A stretch of 40,554 nucleotides of DNA, taken from Desulfosarcina cetonica JCM 12296. GTDB lineage: Bacteria > Desulfobacterota > Desulfobacteria > Desulfobacterales > Desulfosarcinaceae. The DNA lies in contig NZ_BBCC01000040.1 of NCBI RefSeq assembly GCF_001311845.1, forward strand, positions 1 through 40,554, in the 5' to 3' direction. Made by a program: the position numbers and the translations under genes. Of the stretch, positions 8,176 to 17,011 are shown in pieces. The notes under the pieces are model-generated. The model worked only from the letters and a program-made list of their open reading frames with translations. It was not told the DNA's origin and did no database searches. Numbering within the stretch: the stretch's first letter is position 1; each line of letters starts with the position of its first letter.

Positions 8176-9239
8176 TTAAAGCCATTTTTTGTGCTTGAAG
8201 AAAAGCACCAGGCTCACGGCCATGGCGATGACCGCCAGCCAGAACGCGAGGTATCCCCAGCGCCATGTCAGTTCGGGCATGTGAGCAAAGTTCATCCCGT
8301 AGACGCCGGCGATGAAAGTGATGGGGATGAAGATCGTGGCGATGATGGTCAGCACCTTCATCACTTCATTCATGCGGTTGCTGATAATGGACAGGTAAAG
8401 GTCCTGGAGGCTCGAGAGGGTATCCCGGAAGGACTCGATGGTATCGATGACCTGGATGGTGTGGTCATAGACGTCGCGCAGAAACATTCCGGTGGCTTCG
8501 CCGATGAACGGGGTATCTCCTTTGAGCAGGTGGGCGACAACCTCTCTCAGCGGCCAGACCTGTTTTCTCAAATAGATCAACTCCCGGCGGATGGCGTGGA
8601 TCTCTTCCAGCATGCCGGCGTGGGCGGTCTCGTCGATATTCTCTTCCAGGCTTTCCAGCCGTTCACCCAGCTTTTCCAGAATGAAGAAGTAATGATCCAC
8701 GATGCGTCGATGAGCGCGTAGGCCAGGTACGCGCCACCGGCCTCGCGGATACGCCCCTTGCCCTTGCGGATGCGCTCGCGCACCGGATCGAAAACATCAC
8801 CCACCGCTTCCTGGAACGAGAGCAGGACGGTTTGCCCCAGAATCAGGCTGATCTGTTCCGACTGGATGCGCTGCTCTGTGGTATCATAGCGAACCATCTT
8901 GAGCAGAACGAACAGATAGTCGTCGAAAAGCTCATCCTTGGGGCGGGCCGTGGTGTTGAGAATATCTTCCAGGGTCAAGGGGTGGACCCGGAACGTCTCT
9001 CCGATGTGGGCGATTAAATCGACATCGTGAATGCCGTCGATGTTGATCCAGGTCGTGGTTTCAGGCTTGATCAGGGGCAGGACGGCTTCGATCCGGTCCA
9101 CGGTCTGTTCGATGAGCCGTTCCCCTTCATAATGCATCATGGAGAGACGGACATGGTCGGTTCGCCGCTCCCCCACGTGAATCAAGGTGCCGGGTGCGCT
9201 GCCGGCCTTTTTGGTCGATCTTCGCGTAAATCGGGGCAT
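8176..9239 (-). CDS. corA: CorA family magnesium/cobalt transporter, one frame break
   Basis: About 355 residues. The N-terminal cytoplasmic domain begins with a 'TWINIDGIHDVDLIAHIGETFRVHPL' region (split: TWINIDGIHD, GETFRVHPLTLEDI), followed by the long alpha-helical stalk. Two C-terminal membrane helices enclose the selectivity loop YGMNF (after ITFIAGV) and the protein ends FFKHKKWL. GMN is the defining motif of CorA pentameric Mg2+ channels of the inner membrane. The start is ATG 9239 with AAAGGA seven bases upstream. The frame breaks near 8703-8706: GACGCATCGTGG is read where GACGCCATCGTGG gives the expected A-L-I-D-A-I-V-D-H-Y-F. The loss of one C in an otherwise perfectly conserved gene suggests a sequencing error. 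Confidence 0.92.
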
Positions 9240-9292
9240 GACGGGTCCTTTGACTGGATAGCGGCAAGCCGTTGGCGGTCCGGCAGGTCAGG

Positions 9293-9817
9293 TCAGGAAA
9301 GGGTTTCGAACAGAATGTGAATCGCGTCGGAAGAATCAAGATCGACCTTGTAGCCGGGCCCTATCACGCCTTTAGCGGTCAACTTGACCGTTTCGTTTTT
9401 CAACGTGGTTCCCTGCCCACCCACCAAGAAAAAATAGGTCCCGTTGGAACTCTGGTCGGTGAGATAATATTCACCGTCTTTCAGTTCGATAAATGCGTGA
9501 ATTCGGGATACCCGGTTTTTGACCACCTGGATGTCATTGCCTTTCTGGCGGCCAATCTCCACCCGGGGGCGGGATTCGTTGACCAGGACGACCACATTGC
9601 CATATTTGAGGATCAGTGCCGGCGGCCGCGGCTTGGCTTTCTTTTTCTTGGGGGCTGGCCTGGGCTTTTCCACTATGGCTTTCAGGGCCTTGGCCTTAAG
9701 CCCATAAAAGCGCAACAGGTCACCGCATTGTTCACAGGGGATCTGGGGGTCTTTCCCATGAATGCGTTTTTCATCCACAATGTTTTTAAAACCGCACTCC
9801 TCGCAATATATGATCAT
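9293..9817 (-). CDS. zinc-ribbon and FHA domain protein
   Basis: 174 residues. The N-terminus is a small zinc ribbon (YCEECG at 4-9 and PCEQCG at 27-32, two CxxC pairs), as in MJ0042/'zinc-ribbon' signalling proteins. A Lys/Pro/Ala-rich linker (PAPKKKKAKPRP) leads to a C-terminal FHA domain with the phosphothreonine-binding residues in place: G89-R90, S104-R105-x-H107 and N125-G126 (RVEIGRQKGNDIQV, VSRIHAFIEL, QSSNGTYF). It should bind a phosphothreonine protein, implying Ser/Thr kinase signalling; no such kinase is in the window, but a PP2C-type phosphatase lies at 19518-20337. The start is ATG 9817 with only a weak ribosome site. Confidence 0.85.
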   Translation of the reverse strand: MIIYCEECGFKNIVDEKRIHGKDPQIPCEQCGDLLRFYGLKAKALKAIVEKPRPAPKKKKAKPRPPALILKYGNVVVLVNESRPRVEIGRQKGNDIQVVKNRVSRIHAFIELKDGEYYLTDQSSNGTYFFLVGGQGTTLKNETVKLTAKGVIGPGYKVDLDSSDAIHILFETLS

Positions 9818-10243
9818 CGTCACCAGTCCGTTGTTGCTTTTAAAGACCCGAGCCGTGTTTCCCGGTGGTTTCACGGCCCCTGTTGGTGCCGGTCATGTGA
9901 TGAACACAGACGCCCTATTTCAGCTTAAAAGTTTTAACTAATCAAGTTTTTTTGCCGGGCCGGCAAACGGTGTTCGGCCGCGTGTTCATCGGGTCGGCCG
10001 ATACTTGTGCCTACCGGGGTTGCGCGTATCGACCGTTTAACCGCATTCATGGCCCTGACACCGGCAATTGGCCGTCCGCCAAAACCCTTTTTCGGCACAT
10101 CGGACCGCTTTCTTAACCTCCGATGCGGTCAGCCCCCTCGACAGCCGATCCGGCATTGCCGGAACGATCTCAAAACCCGTCAAGTCTTTCCTCGAATGGC
10201 CGAAACAATTGCTAATGTTCAACGTAAAAGGATTGGCGCCGAC
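9818..10243. other. intergenic region, nothing recognised
   Basis: About 425 bases between the FHA gene and the small membrane protein. No reading frame with a ribosome site or family similarity is seen. A short GC-rich palindrome (TTGCCGGGCCGGCAA, about 9950-9964) is the only visible structure. Confidence 0.5.
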
Positions 10244-10462
10244 ATGAGATCGTTTATTACCAAAAGTAAAATCATCGCGCTGGTGGTATCCATGGTTTTG
10301 TTTGCCGCCGCGTTTCTGGCCGGTGCGCGGCATGGGTATCAGTTGGGATACCACGACGGTGAAAACCGGGCTAACGGTTGGTGGATCGATAAAAAGAGCC
10401 GCTACTACGAATCCGCGGAAATCAAAAAGAAACGCATCAATATGCATCACAATCACGTGTGA
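10244..10462 (+). CDS. small single-pass membrane protein
   Basis: 72 residues, family unknown. After a basic N-terminus (MRSFITKSK) there is one hydrophobic helix, roughly residues 9-28 (IIALVVSMVLFAAAFLAG). A Gly/His/Tyr-rich segment ARHGYQLGYHDGENRANGWW follows, and the tail is basic and His-rich (KKKRINMHHNHV). It could be a membrane-anchored small protein or have an uncleaved signal anchor. AAAAGGA lies about 11 bases before ATG 10244. The 79 codons upstream in the same frame have no coding character, so the short form is preferred. Base composition is like that of its neighbours. Confidence 0.5.
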   Translation: MRSFITKSKIIALVVSMVLFAAAFLAGARHGYQLGYHDGENRANGWWIDKKSRYYESAEIKKKRINMHHNHV

Positions 10463-11003
10463 TCCCGCCTGACGGTTTATCGGGCGCAATGCCATGCACA
10501 TGCAAGTGTGCAATTAATGGTTTATGGCGCGCAATTTTCGTAACTGCATTTAAGGCATCGCCAAACCCAAAGGCCCCGGTTGCGCTGCTTGGTGGTTTGC
10601 AATAAACGCGTTATGGGTGCCTGTCAATGACGCCTGTCGTACTGCGGCATTGGATAACAATCGCATCATTTCAATGCGTTATTTCGATGTCGGGCGTGAG
10701 CTGACTTTAATTCGGCGCGCGCTGACATTTTTTACGTGCATCTTGTGGATCGGAAAAACCGGTCTGGCGTGCTCATTGCAGAATACTTCAAACCACCGCT
10801 CATCAGACTACTGCCTGACGTCGATGACCATCCCGCGCTTTTGCCGTTGCTTTCACGATCGCTGCTTGTGCCTTGCTTTTCTCAATTTTGATGAACGCGT
10901 CAAAAAGGAGACCGAAGGGGGTGATGCCCGCGCTTTCCGTTCCAAGATCTTCTGGCAACCTGTATGTTTCAATTCAACGGATAACCAAGAAGGAGGAGCG
11001 TCC
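10463..11003. other. 540-bp intergenic region, nothing recognised
   Basis: No gene with a ribosome site is seen, although one plus-strand frame is open from 10617. The translated residues (Cys/Arg/Thr-rich, no similarity) look non-coding. It presumably contains the promoter of the Cache protein gene; no convincing -35/-10 or -24/-12 pair stands out. Confidence 0.45.
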
Positions 11004-11471
11004 ATGAAAAAATCAGTGTTCACGATGACCATGATCCTCATGCTGATCGCCTGCTTTACAACGCTGGCCTGGGCTGAAAACGCCACCCAAGATGAAGTTA
11101 TCGCCAAATGCGAGGCGGCGGCCAAGTTGATCCAGGAAAAGGGGATTGACAGCGCCATAACAGCGATTGGCGACAAGCAAGGTCCGTTTGTTTGGAAAGA
11201 TACCTACGTCTTTTTAATGGATCTGGATGGAAAAATGCTCGCTCATCCCATTAAACCGGAATTGACTCAGAAGGACAATTTGTTGCAGGTCAAAGATACC
11301 GACGGCAAGCCCCTCTTCATGGAATTTGTTGAGTTGGCCGGCAACAAGAGCAATGGCTGGGTGGACTATATGTGGCCCAAACCGGGCCAGAATGCGCCGG
11401 CAGCAAAAAGCAGCTACATCCTGCGGGTGACGGGAACGCCCTATTTTGTCGGTGCGGGGATTTACAAATAG
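11004..11471 (+). CDS. secreted single-Cache domain protein
   Basis: 155 residues. A Sec signal peptide (MKKSVFTMTMILMLIACFTT...LAWA, cleavage near residue 24) is followed by a stand-alone sCache_2-like domain. Diagnostic pieces are VWKDTYVFLMDLDGKMLAHP, LLQVKDTDGKPLFMEFVELA, NGWVDYMWPKPG and a TPYFVGAGIYK end. Such domains usually form the extracellular part of receptors, and free periplasmic forms may be ligand carriers or co-receptors. The Cache domain of the histidine kinase at 5935-7458 has the same order of elements. AAGGAGG sits 7-8 bases before ATG 11004 and a strong terminator follows, so it is a one-gene unit. Confidence 0.85.
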   Translation: MKKSVFTMTMILMLIACFTTLAWAENATQDEVIAKCEAAAKLIQEKGIDSAITAIGDKQGPFVWKDTYVFLMDLDGKMLAHPIKPELTQKDNLLQVKDTDGKPLFMEFVELAGNKSNGWVDYMWPKPGQNAPAAKSSYILRVTGTPYFVGAGIYK

Positions 11472-11487
11472 CTTGCCGATCATATGT

Positions 11488-11519
11488 CCGCAGCCGGGTC
11501 ATGCCGGCTGCGGTTTTTT
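11488..11519 (+). terminator. Rho-independent terminator after the Cache protein
   Basis: CCGCAGCCGG (11488-11497) pairs perfectly with CCGGCTGCGG (11504-11513) around the loop GTCATG, followed by six T residues at 11514-11519. It begins 16 bases after the stop codon of the Cache gene. Confidence 0.92.
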
Positions 11520-11527
11520 GATTTTTC

Positions 11528-12339
11528 TCACCATAGATACGTACTTGCCTTTTTCCCGATGATTTCCAAATTGAAAAACGCGCTGCAAGCGCGATTGGCA
11601 ACACCGTAACAGACATGCAGCGGCAATAAATGCTCTTCCCGGGGATGGCAAAACCTAGCCGCAGGCGCTTTTTCCCAGTCTACCAAAAGCCGGGTTCTTT
11701 CGGTTTCTTCGAGGTTTGGATTTGCACAGGTGTCATCCAACCAATGCCTGAAATCCGCGTTCATCCGATCCATCTCGGCAGTTCTCGGTGCAAAAAAGCG
11801 TTCATGTTGTGGAAGGAAAATCCGGAGCCGATGACCAGCAGATTGTCATCTTCCAAGGACGCCAACGCCGCTCCCATTTGAATGTGCGTTTTGGGATCCA
11901 AACCCTTCACCAACGATACTTGAATGCAAGGCACATTCGCCTCGGGGTACATGATTTTAAGGGGCACAAACAAGCCATGATCGAAACCGCGGTTGTCGTC
12001 GAGGATGGACTTTATGCCCTTGTCACTTAAAACCGAAGATACCTTGTGGGCAAGGTCGGGCTTCCCGGGTGCCGGATACTGGATTTCATACGCTTGTTTG
12101 GGGAATCCATAGTAATCATAGAGCAGGGGCGGATTAGGCGCCTGCGTTATGGTCGGAACCGCCGCCTCCCAGTGGGCGCTGATGAGGATAATCGCAGACG
12201 GTTTTGAAATTTTGGCGGCAATCGTTTTCAGATTGTCGACCATCTCTCGATGCCCATCATCGCCCAACAAGGGCATCGGCCCGGCCCCATGTGAAAGATA
12301 CAATACGCGGTGATGCGGTTTATGGCTGAGTCCACCCAT
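11528..12339 (-). CDS. DODA-type extradiol ring-cleavage dioxygenase (LigB/YgiD-like), one frame break
   Basis: About 270 residues of the class III extradiol dioxygenase superfamily. Metal-ligand regions are YLSHGAGPMPLL (His17), ILISAHWEAAVP (His56) and, near the C-terminus, CHPREEHLLPLHVCYGV. The 'DDNRGFDHGLFVPLKIMYPEA' region is typical of DODA/YgiD enzymes, which open catechol-type rings such as 4,5-DOPA. The natural substrate here is unknown. An AAGGGG-like ribosome site lies about 8 bases before ATG 12339. The frame breaks in a run of six A's at 11792-11797 (T's on the coding strand): one more T restores H-N-M-N-A-F-F-A-P-R-T-A-E-M-D-R. This is a textbook homopolymer contraction. Confidence 0.85.
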
Positions 12340-12658
12340 GATATGGCCCCTTTGCTTTGTCCCCGTTACGGTTGCCTCTGTTTTATTTCACTTTTTTATG
12401 CATCCGTTGTCCGGCAAATGATGATATGAAGCCGGCTGTTTCGCATCAAACATATTGCTGTTTTATTGCAAATCAACAGCCGATATTTGCAAATTGAGAA
12501 TGCGATTATGCACAGCATCGTCGGCGGGAACGGTTTTCGCTGATTTTTTGCCGTGGCCTTGCACGGCGGCCTGAGCCCAGCGCTAAGAAAACGGGCGTTC
12601 GTCCTTACTGTTTTCTGATAATGGTTCGATCCGCTTCGGCAATGGGGGGAGGGGCAGC
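12340..12658. other. intergenic region, nothing recognised
   Basis: About 320 bases between the stop of the MvhD-like gene and the start of the dioxygenase. No reading frame of interest was found. The middle part is AT-rich and probably carries the dioxygenase promoter. Confidence 0.45.
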
Positions 12659-12683
12659 GCCGTCAGAAATTTTTTCTGACGGC
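12659..12683 (-). terminator. hairpin spanning the stop codon of the MvhD-like gene
   Basis: GCCGTCAGAAA (12659-12669) is a perfect 11-bp inverted repeat of TTTCTGACGGC (12673-12683) with a three-base loop. The stop codon of the gene (12665-12663 on the minus strand) is inside the stem. There is no downstream T-run, so intrinsic termination is uncertain; it may act in mRNA 3'-end stability. Confidence 0.45.
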
Positions 12684-13438
12684 ACTGAATAGGGGTGGGC
12701 AGGCTTCCAGGCAGGTTCCGCATTTAATGCATTTTTCCTGATCGATAACATGGATCCAATTTTTTCGGCCATCAATGGCGTCAACGGGGCATCTTCGAAG
12801 GCACGTCATGCAGGCTTTACAGGCCGATGGTTCGATGTAGTAGGAAACGACATTCTCGAACAGGCTGTCGATCTCCTCGCTGGTAAAATGCGCCTCATAA
12901 GCAGCTTCGTTTGTCAAACGCGCGGTCAGTTTTTCCCTTTTTGCAATCTTGATGTAGGGCACCAACTTCATTACCGATGAGAGACGGGAGGCCAGTGCTT
13001 GGCTGCCGATATTTTCTTCCGCGCCTTTTCCCAACGGCCCCAGGGCTTGCACCTGTTTGACGAACGCATCGACCACCTCGGCAAACAGGAGCCCGTCGCC
13101 ACCGGACATGAATTCGATTTGCAGCCGTCCGGGGTTTAGTCCGATGTGCTGCAGGATCCTTTTGCCCAGGAGCGTCACGTTGAGGGCATAAAAATTCCCC
13201 TGGGTGATGTAGTTGCACTCATTGAGCGACATCCGCCAATAAAGACACCGTCCACGCCCGCGGCAAACGCCTGCAGAAGAAAAGCCAGGTCCACCCGTCC
13301 CGAACACATGACACGAACGAGCCTGATCTCCGACATATATTGTAGTCTGGAAACTCCAGCTAAATCGGCAGCGCCGTAAGCTCACCAATGACAAACAAAG
13401 CCCAGGATCCGGGGTTTGAAGTCTTTTTTCGCAGTCAT
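12663..13438 (-). CDS. selenocysteine-containing MvhD/FrhD-like iron-sulfur subunit fused to a 2[4Fe-4S] ferredoxin
   Basis: 258 residues. From ATG 13438 (AAGGAA 8 bases upstream) the reading is MTAKKDFKPRILGFVCHW, then TGA (13384-13382, codon 19), then AYGAADLAGVSRLQYM. MvhD-type subunits carry CNWC(S/T)YAGADLAGxSR here, so the TGA stands exactly at the second Cys of a CxxC and is best read as selenocysteine. Other parts are MCSGRVDLAFLLQAF, LNECNYITQGNFYALN and a C-terminal ferredoxin with CKACMTCLRRCP and CIKCGTCLEACP. The subunit passes electrons to HdrA, encoded 44 bases upstream. There is a separate frame break near 13226: TGTCGCTCAATGAG is read where TGTCGCCTCAATGAG restores G-G-C-R-L-N-E-C-N. 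The two interruptions are different in kind: one in-frame TGA and one lost C. Confidence 0.88.
13343..13363 (-). promoter_or_regulatory. bacterial SECIS-like hairpin in the MvhD-like mRNA
   Basis: Downstream of the in-frame UGA the minus-strand transcript reads CUGGA-GUU-UCCAG (13359-13347), a 5-bp stem with apical loop GUU, extended by UAG/CUA pairs around a one-base bulge. The loop starts 28 bases after the UGA, within the distance used by bacterial SECIS elements, and its first base is the required G. This supports SelB-dependent decoding of the UGA. Confidence 0.65.
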
Positions 13439-13482
13439 TGATCAGATTCCTTATGGTTCAGGTACGGATGGATGGTTGTCGG

Positions 13483-16400
13483 TCAGTCACAAGCCGTTAC
13501 TTCGTCGATTTGCAGCACACTATCCGATATGGCGCTCACCGCATCAATCTGGCTGAGCATCACCCGATCGGTAAAATGCTGGAGAACGATGGCACCGGTC
13601 GGGCAGACGGCGTTACACAACCCGTCGCCCTTGCAAAGGACTGGGTTGACCACCGCCTTGTCGCCTTTCCGGCTCTTTTGCATCTCGATGGCCCCATAGG
13701 TGCAAACATCAAGGCACGCGCCGCAGCCCATGCACTTTTTCGCCGTCACCGCGCACACCGCGCCGGAAGCCACCACGGTATCCCTGGAGAGCAGGGTGAG
13801 CACTCGGCCGGCAGCGCCATAGGCCTGGTTGATGGTTTCCTGAATATGCTTGGGGTAATGCGCCGTGCCGCACAAAAACACGCCATCGGTGGCAAACTCC
13901 ACGGGTTTGAGTTTCACGTGGGCCTCCTTGAAGAACCCGTCCGGGCTGAGGGTTACCTTGAACAGGCTGGCGATCGCGTCGGTCGAGGGCGACGGGATCA
14001 CGGCCGCGGCCAGGGAAAGGATATCCGCATCCAGTTCCAGACGCTGACCCAGAATCGGATCGGCGACCGTCACTTTTACCACCGGCCGTCCATCTTCGCC
14101 GGTACCGGCTTCGACCTTGGGTGGATCCTCCGGTTCCCAGCGGATGAAACGCACCCCCTTGTCCGCGGCCGCGCGATAATAATCTTCCCGCAGACCGTAG
14201 GACCGCATGTCGCGAAATAGGATATCGACGTTCATGTCCGGGTTGATCGCCTTGAGCGTCAAGGCATTTTTGATCGCATGGCTGCAGCAGACCCGGCTGC
14301 AGTAGTTGCGTTCGGTGGTGCGGCAGCCTACGCATTGGATCATCACCACGCTTTGGGCGCTTTCGATCGTTTCGTCTTTTTCGGCGATCCGTTCGCCCAG
14401 TTCCAGATGGGTGACCACCTGAGGGTTTTCGCCGTACAGGTACTCGGTCGGTTGATACACATCCGCGCCGACGGCGATCACGGCCGCGCCGTGCTGAATG
14501 CGGCTGACCCCGCGTTCGGATTCGACCGTGGTTTCGAAGTTGCCCACATAGCCTGCGACATCTATGATTTGGGCGTCATGCAACACGTGGATGGACGGAT
14601 GTTGGTAGACCTTGCGAATCAGATCGCTCAGGTGGGCCTGGACATCCATTCCCTCGAGGGTGGTGGGGATGCGCCGTGCCATGCCACCCAGTTCCTTGTC
14701 GCGCTCCACCAAGTGCACCGGATGACCCTGGCTGGCAATGGAAAGGGCACAGGTCATGCCGGCGATCCCGCCTCCCACCACCAACGCCGCCTTGTTCACG
14801 GGCAGGTCGAATTCCTGCAGGGGTTCGAGCCGGCGGGCGCGGGCCACGGACATGCGGATGATGTCCTTGGCTTTCTCGGTGGCCGCTTCCTTTTGCTTGG
14901 AATGCACCCATGAGCAATGCTCGCGGATGTTGGCCATGTCCATGTAGTATTGATTGAGTCCTGCCTCGCGCAGGGTGTCGCGGAAAAGGGGCTCCAGTGT
15001 CCGGGGCGAGCAGGCGGCGATCACGACCCGGTTGAGGCCCTTCTCCCGGGCCAAATCGGTAATCTCCTGGGCGGAGTTGGTGGCGCACGAGAATAGCTGT
15101 TCCTTTGCATAGACCACATTGGGTAATGTCAAGGCATATTCTACTGCCGATGAGACATTGACCACGCTGGAAATATTGGCGCCGCAATGACACACGAACA
15201 CGCCGATGCGGGGCTCCTCACCGGCGACATCGCGTTCCGATGGATAAATCCGTTCCTTGGTCAGCTTGCCCCGGCGCTTGTCCAACAGGGTTCCGCACAG
15301 GGACCCCGCGCCACTGGCCGAGAACACCGATTCAGGGATATCCGTGGGGCCTTGGAAGGCGCCACTGACGAAGATTCCCGGACGGCTGGTGGCGATGGGG
15401 TTGACAGGGTCGGCGCGATTGAACCCGTGATCACTCAGCGCGATCCCAAAGGTTTGGGCCAAACCGAGATGGTCCGCCGGTGGGGTGAGTCCCACGGACA
15501 GGACCACCATGTCGAAGGTTTCCTCCTTGACGCCCGCATCGGCGGTGGCATAGCGCACCACCACATTCCTGTTTTCAGGCTCCTCCCGGTCAACCGAAAC
15601 GTAACTGCGGATAAAGCGTACACCGGGCAATGCCGCCGTGCGCTGGAAGTAGCGCTCGAAGTCCTTTCCGAATGCCCGGATGTCGTTGTGGAAGATCGTG
15701 CAGCGGGCATCCGGTGCGTGGTCCTTGGTGAGGATGACCTGTTTCTGGGTATAGGTGCAGCATACACCTGAGCAGTAGCTGTTTCCGCCCATGGTCGTCC
15801 GCCGTGACCCGACGCACTGAATCCAGGCGATGTTTTTGGGATGCTTTTTATCCGACGCGCGCAGAATCTCACCCCGGTAGGGACCGGTGGAGGAAAGCAA
15901 GCGTTCATAGTCCATGCTGGTTACCACGTTTTGCATCTTTCCATAGCCGTACTCCGCGTGGTTTCTTGGATCAAAGGGCTTGATGCCGGAAGCGAGAATA
16001 ATTGCGCCGACCGCAACGTTAATCTTCTCTTCACGTTGCCTTAAATCGATTGCATCCGCCTGGCATACGCTATCGCATACCAGGCATTTCTTTTCCTTGA
16101 GGTAGAGACAGCTCTGGTCAATGTAGGCCACCAGGGGAATGGCCTGCGAAAAGTAGACGTGCACGGCCTTGTTCTTCGATATTGCCTGATTGAATGGGTC
16201 CGGGTATTCAACCGGGCAGTATTTGACGCAGATCCCGCACCCCGTGCATTTGTCTTCACGAATATACCTCGGATGCTGGGTTAGGGTGACCTTGAAGTTT
16301 CCCGCTTTGCCTTCCACACGGTTGACTTCGGTAAGTGTCAGAACGTCGATGTTTGGATGCCGGCCGACCTCGACCAGTTTCGGTGAGAGAATTCACATCG

Positions 16401-16623
16401 AGCAGTCATTGGTCGGAAAGGTCTTGTCCAGCTGGGCCATGTGGCCGCCAATGCTCGGCGCTTTCTCCACCAGATAAACCTTGAAGCCGGCTGTGGCCAG
16501 ATCCAGGGAGGCCTGAATACCGCTGACACCGCCACCAACCACCATGACATCACCAAAATGGCGGGATGCGGATGACCTTGAAAATTGTTCGATGACTTCC
16601 TTGGGAATAATGTCGTTTTTCAT
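13483..16623 (-). CDS. hdrA: selenocysteine-containing HdrA, tandem (two-module) heterodisulfide reductase subunit A
   Basis: 1046 residues, flavin and iron-sulfur subunit of Hdr-type electron-bifurcating complexes. The first FAD site is [18 protein letters not shown], followed by '[11 protein letters not shown]', then an in-frame TGA (16395-16393, codon 77), then [15 protein letters not shown]. HdrA proteins have [13 protein letters not shown] here, so the TGA replaces a conserved Cys; both sides are in the same frame. Next come a ferredoxin cluster ([16 protein letters not shown]), [13 protein letters not shown], a second HdrA-like module with FAD site [18 protein letters not shown] and [12 protein letters not shown], and C-terminal clusters [11 protein letters not shown] and [12 protein letters not shown]. 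The ATG at 16623 has no Shine-Dalgarno and follows five AAT triplets. With the next gene it forms an HdrA-MvhD unit; HdrB/C and a hydrogenase or formate dehydrogenase are not in the window. Confidence 0.92.
16358..16380 (-). promoter_or_regulatory. hdrA: bacterial SECIS-like hairpin in hdrA mRNA
   Basis: Starting 15 bases after the UGA at 16395-16393 the transcript reads CUGGUCG-AGGU-CGGCCGG. The two arms form seven pairs (two G-U wobbles), leaving a four-base loop AGGU about 23 bases after the UGA. G within the first two loop positions and the distance both fit the bacterial SECIS pattern. Confidence 0.6.
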
Positions 16624-16859
16624 ATTATTATTATTATTCGTATGATTTTATAAAGTTACTTTATGTTATTTTTAGCATATTTTGGCCAAAAAATCGCCTT
16701 TGCCTGACGTTACCTATTTTAGAAAAGATTTTTCTATTGGGGATATCTCAAAATACGGGAGGACCCATTCGAATTACATCGCAGCTATAACATAGCCATT
16801 TTATTTATGTCAATAAAAACATAACGTGTTGCCGACCCAAATAAATCGGCACCCAATCT
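16624..16859 (-). promoter_or_regulatory. AT-rich upstream region of hdrA with palindromes
   Basis: No gene is present. Directly before the hdrA start lie five AAT triplets (16624-16638). A perfect 12-bp palindrome TTTTGGCCAAAA sits at 16680-16691, about 60 bases before the start codon, and an imperfect one (AGAAAAGATTTTTCT) about 50 bases further upstream. Either could be an operator; no regulator can be assigned. Confidence 0.4.
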
Positions 16860-17011
16860 TGATGAACTCGTAAAAAGTCGCTGTTCCGACGGATTCGTAA
16901 CAAGCCCGAGATCAAGGCTTGCGAATCCTGAGGAATGAGGCGTGTTTTTGCGTACGCCGCAGTGACGAAGGATACGCGTAACGCCGATATCGGGCTTGTT
17001 ACGAATCCGTC
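16860..17011. repeat. dispersed palindromic repeat, family 1, copy 1
   Basis: An element of about 150 bases with 26-bp inverted arms at 16888-16913 and 16986-17011 (one mismatch). Each arm contains CGGATTCGTAACAAGCCCG or its complement. The left flank (AACTCGTAAAAAGTCGCTG) continues outward. The same arm plus a similar flank recurs at 27375-27424. It resembles a small non-autonomous, REP/MITE-like element. Its right end touches the stop codon of the next gene. Confidence 0.75.
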
